Below, piece by piece: positions 1 through 6,995 of a stretch of DNA of 57,075 bases. The stretch comes from Paludibacteraceae bacterium. Its GTDB lineage: Bacteria; Bacteroidota; Bacteroidia; Bacteroidales; Paludibacteraceae. Below the pieces are notes generated by a model, which was not told the DNA's origin, did no database searches, and saw only the letters and a program-made list of their open reading frames with translations. Within the stretch, counting starts at the first letter, position 1. The number at the start of each line of letters is the position of its first letter. The stretch spans positions 1 to 57,075 of the forward strand of contig JAGCWA010000031.1 of assembly GCA_017962085.1 (NCBI GenBank). The letters run 5' to 3'. The position numbers and the translations under genes are program-made.

Positions 1-1
1 G

Positions 2-1204
2 GAATATTGGATAGACGGGAAGATCGCCACACGCACTTCTTTAGACGCCTCTCCTGCGCAAATTGACCTCTCCGGACTTTCGGCTGGAGTGCACACCCTT
101 ACCACACGCGTAAAGGACAACTCGGGAGCCTGGAGCAGCACTGTCACGAAACACTTCATCATGCCTTCGTCCGAAACACCATCGCCCACAGGCATCGTCG
201 AAAGTGAATATTGGATAGACGGGAAGGTCGCCACACGCACTTTCCTAAACGCCTCTCCGGCGCAGATCAATCTTGTCAAACTCTCGACAGGCATGCATTC
301 TCTCACCATGCGAGTGAAGGATGACTTAGGCATGTGGAGCAGCACCGTCACAAAATACTTCGTCATCTACCCAATTGCGCAGGGCGAGAAAACCATCACA
401 CGATACATGTATTGGTTCGACGACGAAACGAACGCACTCACTGCAGGCACACTCAGCGCCAAAAACGGTGTCATTTCCATGAGCGTCAAGCGATTGAGCG
501 AAGGCAAGCATAAACTATCGTGGAGGGTGGCCGATTCGAAAGGAATCTGGAGCGATGTGGCCATGGATTCTTTCCTTGTCACTAAAGCTGAACTAACCAA
601 GGATATGGTATCCATTGTCCAAGACAGCTTTATATACACAGGAGAAGAAATCACCCCTGAGGTTATGGCAATAAGCGGAGACACAGCGCTAAAGGAAGGG
701 ACGGACTACTTCGTCACCTATACAGAGAATATCAATGCGGGTACTGCCTTCGTAACCATCACCCCTACAGCAGAATCAGGATACAAGGGCGAAGTGGTCA
801 TTCATTTCGACATCGCAAAGGCTGACCCTACAATCACCCCTCCTATGCCAATAGAAGCGGAAGGATTAAGCTACACCGGCGAACCGCAAACACTAATAAC
901 AGCAGGAACGGTTGAAGGTGGAGAAATGCGGTATTCACTTGATAACGAGAACTATTCGGACACTCTTCCGCAAGGAACGAATATTGGAGAATACACGATC
1001 TATTATCTAGTTGAAGGAGATAGCAACCATAACGACATGGCTGCACAAAGCATAACGACATTCATCAACTCCATTTCAGGCGTGGAAATCATCAACAACG
1101 ATTCAACCGCACAAAAACCAAAGGTATATCTTATTAATGGTCGGATATTTATACACATGCCCGACGGTAGGATTTATACTTTAGTAGGTGAAAAAGTGAA
1201 ATAA
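2..1204 (+). CDS. Secreted repeat/Ig-like surface protein, C-terminal part (5' end outside window)
   Basis: The frame is open from the left edge, so only the last ~400 residues are present. It begins with two near-identical 68-residue repeats (EYWIDGK...ATRT...RVKD..G.WSSTVTK, starting at bases 2 and 206) and a third, diverged copy. One MBG/YDG-like Ig domain follows (YTGEEITPEV... EGTDYFVTYTENINAG), then a second, more diverged YTGEPQ segment. The end (VYLINGRIFIHMPDGRIYTL) resembles the short C-terminal tails of Bacteroidales exported proteins. I infer a cell-surface or secreted protein; the function is unknown. A strong terminator follows. Confidence 0.8.
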   Translation, partial: EYWIDGKIATRTSLDASPAQIDLSGLSAGVHTLTTRVKDNSGAWSSTVTKHFIMPSSETPSPTGIVESEYWIDGKVATRTFLNASPAQINLVKLSTGMHSLTMRVKDDLGMWSSTVTKYFVIYPIAQGEKTITRYMYWFDDETNALTAGTLSAKNGVISMSVKRLSEGKHKLSWRVADSKGIWSDVAMDSFLVTKAELTKDMVSIVQDSFIYTGEEITPEVMAISGDTALKEGTDYFVTYTENINAGTAFVTITPTAESGYKGEVVIHFDIAKADPTITPPMPIEAEGLSYTGEPQTLITAGTVEGGEMRYSLDNENYSDTLPQGTNIGEYTIYYLVEGDSNHNDMAAQSITTFINSISGVEIINNDSTAQKPKVYLINGRIFIHMPDGRIYTLVGEKVK

Positions 1205-1252
1205 GAAGGTCTGGATCTCCAAAGAGGAATCTAACATCAAAAATCATCACAA

Positions 1253-1285
1253 AAATAGAGCCGTTCCGAAAGAACGGCTCTATTT
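1253..1285. terminator. Bidirectional intrinsic terminator
   Basis: A perfect 14-bp stem (1253-1266 with 1272-1285, GC-rich at its core) has a 5-base loop and is flanked by A-runs and T-runs on the two sides. It lies between converging genes (surface protein on plus, epimerase on minus), so it can serve both. Confidence 0.85.
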
Positions 1286-1344
1286 GCATTTATAACCTAT
1301 CAGCTACTATTTTAACTGGCTATAACATCTTCATTTCAGGCATA

Positions 1345-2358
1345 TCACAACCAATTATTCTGCCGATACCAACGGATACTCTCCTTTAATCCACGCACAA
1401 GATTATACCTCGCCTTGAAATCGAAGTCCTTTTTCAATGGCTCGATGTCGCATTTCCAGTTTGTTGCGGAGAGGATATTGTATTTATCCATATTCAACGT
1501 AGGCGTCACACCGAACAACCCACCGATTTTGTCGAACAAGAACGCCAGCACCTTCACGATGCAGCAAGGTACCTTGATGTTCAACGTCCACTTCACGCCC
1601 AGCAATTGCTTGCAGAGCTTCACGTAGTTGTCGGAGGTCCACACATCCCCGTCCGCCACGAAGTAAGCCTTGCCGACGCCCTTCTTCTCTGCGGCGAGGA
1701 AAGCCAGATCCACCAAGTCCTTCACATAGATGAAGGTGATGTATTGGGTTTCGAAACCGATGCCTGGATTGAGGTGGCGCGTCAACGTCTTCAACATGAC
1801 GAAATAATCCTTCTCCTTTGGCCCGTAGATGCCTGTAGGACGCAGGATGGTATATGGGAACACCTTCGTGTCTAAAGTGGCCAGGAAACGCTCCGTTTTA
1901 AGTTTGCTGGCTCCGTAAGCTGTGTCAGGCTTAGGCTCGTCCGTCAGTTCAATCGGTTTAAGCGTCTTGCGGTCGCCCGAACCGAAGGCGGAGAGGCTAC
2001 TCAGGTAGATGAAATGCTTAGGGGTCATGCCACTCTCCATGAGCGCCTGCACGAAGTTACGGGTATATTCAAAATTCACGACGTCGAAGTCCGATTTATG
2101 CTTACACTTCGTGAGCCCCATCGTATGGATGATCAAGTCGAACTGCCCCACGACGGAGCGCAAGCCAGCCAAGCACTTCTTCATCCTGTTCTTATCCGCA
2201 TAAGGCAGGTCGATGAACTTAGGCGAAAGACCCTCCAAATTAGCCTTGGAACTCTCCGCACGCATGGCCGCATAGACATCATAACCACGTCGGATAGCCT
2301 CCTCGACCATGAAGCTACCCACGAATCCGTTCGCACCTGTGATTAGAACCTTCTTCAT
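1345..2358 (-). CDS. NAD(P)-dependent epimerase/dehydratase (extended SDR)
   Basis: A 337-residue extended short-chain dehydrogenase. The N-terminus has the Rossmann glycine motif (ITGANGFVGSF, residues ~6-16). The YGASK sequence at mid-protein supplies the catalytic Tyr-x3-Lys pair, and LRPTGIYGP is the usual conserved element after it. The family oxidises or epimerises nucleotide sugars or 3-beta-hydroxysteroid-like substrates; the substrate cannot be read from sequence. Its start overlaps the menG stop by 4 nt (ATGA), so it is translationally coupled as the last gene of the paaK-to-epimerase operon. Confidence 0.85.
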   Translation of the reverse strand: MKKVLITGANGFVGSFMVEEAIRRGYDVYAAMRAESSKANLEGLSPKFIDLPYADKNRMKKCLAGLRSVVGQFDLIIHTMGLTKCKHKSDFDVVNFEYTRNFVQALMESGMTPKHFIYLSSLSAFGSGDRKTLKPIELTDEPKPDTAYGASKLKTERFLATLDTKVFPYTILRPTGIYGPKEKDYFVMLKTLTRHLNPGIGFETQYITFIYVKDLVDLAFLAAEKKGVGKAYFVADGDVWTSDNYVKLCKQLLGVKWTLNIKVPCCIVKVLAFLFDKIGGLFGVTPTLNMDKYNILSATNWKCDIEPLKKDFDFKARYNLVRGLKESIRWYRQNNWL

Positions 2359-3095
2359 TTACGAGCCAAATATAATGAACATGTTTGCATGGTGAATTTT
2401 CTTATCTCGACAGACTGGAATCCGCACATCTTCAGCAGATCCCTCATCTCATCATCTTTCGGGAAGGCTTGGATGGATGCCGGCAGATAATCATACGCCT
2501 TCAGATCCTTGGCGAAGAGCCTAGCCATAACGGGCAGGCACAATTTGGTGTAGACCTTATACCCCAAGCGCAACAATGCGTTATTAGGCTCCGTCATCTC
2601 CAAGATGGCCAACATTCCTCCGCCGACCAGCACCCTGTTGATCTCCCTCAGTCCCTTCTCAAGGCTGGAGAAGTTGCGCACACCGAACGCCACCGTGACC
2701 GCCTCGAATGAAGCATCCTCCAAACGCAGGTCGGTCGAATCGCCTTGGGCGAAATCCACCACGTCAGACAAGCCACGTTCGGCGACCTTTCCCTTGCCGA
2801 CGTTCATCATCTCTTGGGAGAGGTCTACGCCCAACACCCGCTCGGGCTTCAGGCGTTCCGCCACGGCGATGGCAAAGTCACCCGTGCCCGTGGCGACGTC
2901 CAAGACACGGTTAGGATGGCAAGCCTCCAACGCATCGATCGCCTTGCTTCGCCACACCTTATCCTGCCCCAAGGACATCAAACGGTTCATTCGATCATAC
3001 TGCCCCGCAATATGATCGAACATCTCCGTTATCTGTTTTGTCTTACTTCCCCCGTCGGCATACGGGAGCACCTTTTCACACTTGAAATCGGACAT
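2355..3095 (-). CDS. menG: Demethylmenaquinone methyltransferase (MenG/UbiE)
   Basis: A 246-residue SAM-dependent C-methyltransferase carrying out the last step of menaquinone synthesis. The hallmarks are visible: FDHIAGQYDRMNRLMSLGQD near the N-terminus, the SAM loop VLDVATGTGDFAIA, and VAFGVRNF with EMTEPNN later. An upstream in-frame ATG at 3149 would add 18 unrelated residues overlapping the symporter. The ATG at 3095 fits the family and shares one base with the symporter stop (TGATG), implying coupled translation. As the only quinone gene here, it suggests menaquinone-based respiration, consistent with Bacteroidales. Confidence 0.93.
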   Translation of the reverse strand: MSDFKCEKVLPYADGGSKTKQITEMFDHIAGQYDRMNRLMSLGQDKVWRSKAIDALEACHPNRVLDVATGTGDFAIAVAERLKPERVLGVDLSQEMMNVGKGKVAERGLSDVVDFAQGDSTDLRLEDASFEAVTVAFGVRNFSSLEKGLREINRVLVGGGMLAILEMTEPNNALLRLGYKVYTKLCLPVMARLFAKDLKAYDYLPASIQAFPKDDEMRDLLKMCGFQSVEIRKFTMQTCSLYLARK

Positions 3096-4669
3096 CACGC
3101 CTCCTGCTTTTTCCCTGTCAACAGACTGACAACTACGATGGTGATGCAAGAAAGAGGGAAGGCGAACATGATAGGGTCAACGAACTTCAACATACCGTCC
3201 GTCACCAAGACATCCGTACCGAGCAACGCCTTGCAGATACCCAAAGCGGTAGCCTCCTTCGCATGCAAGAAGATCAACGCCAAGAGAGTGGCAACCACGC
3301 CTACCCACATGCTGGCGTATGCGCCCTGCTTCGTCACCTTCTTCCAGTACAATGCGCAGAAGTAGGATGGCAGGAAGGCCGATGCGCAGATACCCATGAA
3401 GAGGGAGGTGGAGATTGCGATGATCGGAGAGTCATTGCCCTCGCCCAACACGAAGCAGATGATAAAGCTGATCAGGATGGACACCAACACCGCGAGACGG
3501 ATCATCACCGTCATCTTGTTACGTTTCTTCTCCTCATCCACGCAAGAACCGTAGATGTCGGAACCAGCGGCGGCAGCCATCGTGTGGAACTGCGCGCTCA
3601 ACGTGGACATGCTGGCGGAGAGGATACACAACATGAAGATGGTCGTGAACCAAGCCGGCATGACACGGCTGATGAAGTATGGTATGATCTTATCGGAAGC
3701 CTCCACCATGTTGATGGAAACCGCTCCGTCGTTTTTCCAGAAGTAGAGGTTGGAGAGCGCACCCACGTGGTAAACAACGCCCACCGTGATGATCAAGAAG
3801 ACACAACCGATCACAACGCCCTGATTCAGCTTCTGCGTGCTATTCACCGTCATGAAGCGAACCACCAACTGAGGCTGCGCCAAACAACCGATTCCCACGC
3901 CCATGATCAGGGAAGTGACCAGCGTATACCATTGCTGGGAGCCCCCTTCCGGCATGGAGGTCCATCCTCTATGACCTACTGCGGCAAGTTTCTCCGGCAC
4001 TTGGTCAGAGATGGCTCCAAGCGCGGCGTTCGCCTCGGAGAAGCCCATGCCCAACGCCTTGTACACGCCGAACACCAAGCAAGCCATACATACGAACATG
4101 ATCACAGCCTGCAAAGCGTCCGTGTACATCACACCCTTCATACCGCCCGCGATGACGTAAGAGGCCACGATGACGGTGAAGACCAACAACGCTAAGTCGA
4201 AATCGATGCCGAAGACCTGTTGCATACAGAAGACACCACCACGCAACACGGCGGCGGCATAAAGCGGCATGCAGATGAAAATCACGGCTGCCACGAAGAT
4301 GCGGATCTTCTTGGAGTCATAGAACGCACCCAAGAAATGGGCGAACGAACCCACCTTCAGCTTCGCTCCGATACGACGCGTAGGCCGTCCGAACACGATG
4401 AAGGCGATTACCACACCCACGAACATGTTTAGGAACATCAACCATTGGATACCCATACCGAAGGTAGCCGCCACACCACCGAAACCTACGATGGCAGAAG
4501 CCGAGATGAACGTGGCACCGTAAGAGAGCGCCATCACGATTGGATTCATCTCACCACCACCGATCAGGAAGTCCTTCGAATCCTTTGTTTTCTTATATCC
4601 CAAATATCCTAAAAAAGCGATGGACAAGAAATAAACCATCACGATTAAATACATTGAAAAATTTTCCAT
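3095..4669 (-). CDS. Sodium:solute symporter (SSS family)
   Basis: A 524-residue integral membrane protein with about 13 hydrophobic segments. The SSS signature region (DFLIGGGEMNPIVMALSYGA, residues ~33-52) is followed by an alternating helix pattern and CLAQPQLVVRFM at mid-protein. It should import an organic anion or other solute with Na+; the substrate is unproven. It sits directly after a 40-residue accessory peptide, an ACT-domain protein and phenylacetate-CoA ligase. The operon therefore suggests an aryl- or branched carboxylic acid (for example phenylacetate from amino acid breakdown) as substrate. That is inference. Confidence 0.9.
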   Translation of the reverse strand: MENFSMYLIVMVYFLSIAFLGYLGYKKTKDSKDFLIGGGEMNPIVMALSYGATFISASAIVGFGGVAATFGMGIQWLMFLNMFVGVVIAFIVFGRPTRRIGAKLKVGSFAHFLGAFYDSKKIRIFVAAVIFICMPLYAAAVLRGGVFCMQQVFGIDFDLALLVFTVIVASYVIAGGMKGVMYTDALQAVIMFVCMACLVFGVYKALGMGFSEANAALGAISDQVPEKLAAVGHRGWTSMPEGGSQQWYTLVTSLIMGVGIGCLAQPQLVVRFMTVNSTQKLNQGVVIGCVFLIITVGVVYHVGALSNLYFWKNDGAVSINMVEASDKIIPYFISRVMPAWFTTIFMLCILSASMSTLSAQFHTMAAAAGSDIYGSCVDEEKKRNKMTVMIRLAVLVSILISFIICFVLGEGNDSPIIAISTSLFMGICASAFLPSYFCALYWKKVTKQGAYASMWVGVVATLLALIFLHAKEATALGICKALLGTDVLVTDGMLKFVDPIMFAFPLSCITIVVVSLLTGKKQEA

Positions 4670-4675
4670 GACTGT

Positions 4676-4798
4676 TTATTCTTTATCTTTATCGTCTTCC
4701 TTATTCCAATATTTAACACCAAAGATGATCGAACCGATCACACACAATATCGACAATAGATACACGATCCAAATGCCGGGATCCGAAATGCCAAACAT
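4676..4798 (-). CDS. Symporter small accessory peptide (40 aa, single membrane helix)
   Basis: A short frame with ATG at 4798 and TAA at 4676-4678 encodes 40 residues. It starts MFGISDPGIWIVYLLSILC, continues as one hydrophobic helix to about residue 28, and ends with a highly charged tail (KEDDKDKE). The DPGIW start followed by one helix matches my memory of small membrane peptides found next to SSS symporters. It ends 6 bp before the symporter start and begins 26 bp after the ACT gene, so it is inside the operon. It probably assembles with the symporter as a second subunit. Confidence 0.82.
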   Translation of the reverse strand: MFGISDPGIWIVYLLSILCVIGSIIFGVKYWNKEDDKDKE

Positions 4799-4824
4799 AT
4801 TCTTTTTCTTTTATGGTTAATACA

Positions 4825-5250
4825 TTACAAATTGTTCAATTCAGCCTCCGAAAGGTTGTTCATACCATACCTGCGGATCACCTCGTGCGCCGCGTCGATG
4901 TTGTTGGTGCGCAGGACGAGTATCGCCTTCTGGTTGATGGAGAAGCAGTACATATATTCGATGCTGATGCCCGCCTTCGTGAAGCACTGGATTGTCTCGG
5001 CGAACTTATCGATGGAGGAATCCACCGAAATGGCCATCACCGTGTTCAGGTTGGCGCTCACCCCATTGGCCTTCAACAATTGGAGGGCTTTGATTTGATT
5101 GGAGGTGATGAGGCGCAGGATACCATAGTCGGACGTATCCGCCACGGTAGCGGCGATCACACGGATGTTCTCCTTGCTCAAGAAAGAGAGAATCTCGTTC
5201 AGCCTGCCGAACTTATTCTCCAAGAAAATTGATATCTGGTTGATTGTCAT
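4825..5250 (-). CDS. Tandem ACT-domain amino acid-binding protein
   Basis: 141 residues with two ACT-like halves: TINQISIFLENKFGRLNEIL... at the N-terminus and ANLNTVMAISVDSSIDKF... with GISIEYMYCF in the second half. ACT domains bind small ligands, usually amino acids. There is no catalytic domain, so it is probably a sensor or allosteric partner. It follows paaK by 12 bp, an arrangement often seen where phenylacetate-CoA ligase is linked to aromatic amino acid catabolism. It may sense phenylalanine or a related compound; this is inference from position only. Confidence 0.85.
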   Translation of the reverse strand: MTINQISIFLENKFGRLNEILSFLSKENIRVIAATVADTSDYGILRLITSNQIKALQLLKANGVSANLNTVMAISVDSSIDKFAETIQCFTKAGISIEYMYCFSINQKAILVLRTNNIDAAHEVIRRYGMNNLSEAELNNL

Positions 5251-5262
5251 AGTAATATTCTA

Positions 5263-6570
5263 TTAGTGGTTTTTCCTTAAATCTTTCACTCTGACCGCCT
5301 TCCCTTCGGACACTGGCAAAGAGCCCTTCTCCACCAGTTTCACCTTAGGAGTCAGCAGGATCTCATCCTTCAGCTGACGGGTGATCTCCTTCGTCAACGA
5401 CTGCAGTTTCGTGAAGTCGTCCGTATGCAGGTCGCCCAATTCCACCTCCACCAACATCTCGTCGTTGTTGCCGACCGTGTCTATGGTGATGAGGTAGTTC
5501 ATACCCAACTCCTTGAAGTTCATCAGGATACGTTCGATCTGGATAGGGAAGATATTCACACCCTTCACGATCATCATATCGTCGGAACGTCCCTTGATAC
5601 GGGAGATTCTCCTGTGGGTTCTACCACAAGGGCACTCGCCCGGCATGAAGCTGGTAAGGTCACGCGTACGGTAGCGGATCAAAGGCATCGCCTCACGACG
5701 GAGGGTTGTCAAGACCATCTCGCCCACCTCGCCATCTTTCACAGGCTCCAAGGTCTCAGGGTTGATGATTTCAACGATCACCATGTCCTCCCAGATGTGG
5801 AGACCATTCTGCTCCTGGCATTCGAAAGCGACACCCGGACCATTCATCTCGGACATACCAAAGCAGTTATAAGCCTTCAAGCCAAGGAGTTCCTCGATAC
5901 GTTTCCGTTGCTCCTCAGAGTGAGGCTCAGCGCCCACGCACATGATCTTCAGCTTGGAATCCTTGCGAGGGTCCAACCCCTCCTCCTGGAATACCTCCGC
6001 CAAACGTGTAGCGTAGCTTGGGATGGTATGGAGAACCGTGGTACCGAAGTCACGGATGAACTTAATCTGACGTTTGCTGTTACCGGCTGCGGCAGGGACC
6101 GTCAAGCAGCCCAAGAGCTCCGCACCGTATTGGTAGCCAAGACCACCGGTGAACATACCGTAACCAGAGGTGTTCTGGAAGACATCCGACTTGCGCACGC
6201 CCACCATGTACATGCAACGCGCCACCTGGTTCGCCCAAGCGTCGAGATCGTTCTTCGTGTGGAGCACGACGGTCGGATTACCGGTAGTACCGCTGGATGA
6301 GTGGAGACGCACGATATCCTCCATCGGCACAGCGGCGAGTCCGAAAGGATAGTTGTTACGAAGATCCTCCTTCGTGGTGAACGGGAACCTCTTCAGGTCG
6401 TCCAAGGTCTTAATGGAATCAGCGGAAAGACCTTTCTCCGCAAATAACTTCTTATAGAATGGCGAGTTCGACGCATGCGCCACCGTTTTCTTCAAACGCT
6501 CCAACTGGAGTTTTTCGAGATCAGCACGACTCATCGTCTCAATCTCTTCTTCCCAATACTTTTCAGTCAT
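5263..6570 (-). CDS. paaK: Phenylacetate-CoA ligase (AMP-forming)
   Basis: 435 residues of the ANL superfamily, PaaK group. Visible motifs are the P-loop LHSSSGTTGNPTVVLHTKND, the aryl-acid site region YGMFTGGLGYQYGAELLG, NCFGMSEMNGPGVAFECQ, YRTRDLTSFMPGECPCGRTH, and the C-terminal hinge/lid GRSDDMMIVKGVNIFP. The frame stays open upstream to 6807, but the family N-terminus (YWEEEIETMSR) begins at the ATG at 6570, and the promoter at 6633-6664 lies inside the extra part. It makes phenylacetyl-CoA or a similar aryl-CoA and is the first gene of the operon ending at 1345. Confidence 0.93.
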   Translation of the reverse strand: MTEKYWEEEIETMSRADLEKLQLERLKKTVAHASNSPFYKKLFAEKGLSADSIKTLDDLKRFPFTTKEDLRNNYPFGLAAVPMEDIVRLHSSSGTTGNPTVVLHTKNDLDAWANQVARCMYMVGVRKSDVFQNTSGYGMFTGGLGYQYGAELLGCLTVPAAAGNSKRQIKFIRDFGTTVLHTIPSYATRLAEVFQEEGLDPRKDSKLKIMCVGAEPHSEEQRKRIEELLGLKAYNCFGMSEMNGPGVAFECQEQNGLHIWEDMVIVEIINPETLEPVKDGEVGEMVLTTLRREAMPLIRYRTRDLTSFMPGECPCGRTHRRISRIKGRSDDMMIVKGVNIFPIQIERILMNFKELGMNYLITIDTVGNNDEMLVEVELGDLHTDDFTKLQSLTKEITRQLKDEILLTPKVKLVEKGSLPVSEGKAVRVKDLRKNH

Positions 6571-6632
6571 TTTGATATTTTTTGCCCGTTTCGAACAACG
6601 GATTTCACATTCATGTTTTTCACTATCGTTTG

Positions 6633-6664
6633 CAAATTTAAAGTAATTCATCGAGTGAGACAAA
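6633..6664 (-). promoter_or_regulatory. Promoter of the paaK operon
   Basis: Reading the minus strand, TTTG (6664-6661) is followed after 20 bp by TAAATTTG (6640-6633), a full match to the Bacteroides -33/-7 pattern. It lies 62 bp before the paaK ATG at 6570. Confidence 0.75.
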
Positions 6665-6751
6665 AAAACCGCCAACAAATGTATGAATGGATGAACGGAG
6701 AACCATCGCATAGTGACGCAATACCCATTCGGGGAATTATCGGGGCAACAG

Positions 6752-6792
6752 AATCTAGGGGTGAAAAATTTTTCGCCCCTAGATTTTTTTTC
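6752..6792 (+). repeat. Orphan 34-bp palindrome followed by T-run (terminator-like or MITE/REP-like)
   Basis: Bases 6752-6785 form a 17-bp, essentially loopless stem with one wobble pair (core TAGGGGYGAAAAATTTTTC), followed by a run of nine T (6784-6792). It looks like a plus-strand terminator, but no plus-strand gene lies upstream: paaK and the GH9 gene diverge here. Similar TAGGGGCGAA palindromes recur between genes in many bacteria, so an inserted palindromic element is likely. Confidence 0.6.
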
Positions 6793-6884
6793 GCACACAC
6801 ATTCCACCTCCGAACCACATAAGACATAACAATATTTTTCGCAAAAAACAAATAATAGCCACAGGGAAAATTGATAAAAAATCG

Positions 6885-6892
6885 TATATTTG
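6885..6892 (+). promoter_or_regulatory. -7 promoter box of the GH9 gene
   Basis: TATATTTG fits TAnnTTTG and lies 103 bp before the GH9 ATG. No good TTTG is seen at the -33 distance, so either this promoter is activator-dependent or the call is weaker. The leader holds a small CGTGC/GCACG hairpin at 6920-6936. Confidence 0.5.
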
Positions 6893-6995
6893 CGTGTAGA
6901 TTAAATTTTATTTATCAGGCGTGCTGAGAGGGCACGATATGTATATGTGTATAAATCTTTTTATTGTATAATTAATTAACAACTGAACAAAAAAA

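Noticed and set aside
3263-4195. 310-codon open frame antisense to the SSS symporter
   Set aside because: Translation is a His/Asp/Arg-rich shadow; the opposite strand encodes a clear transporter.
6917-6938. GTGCTGAGAGGGCAC hairpin in the GH9 leader, at first sight like a TPP riboswitch piece
   Set aside because: Only a 5-bp hairpin; the other conserved TPP parts are absent and the gene is a cellulase.
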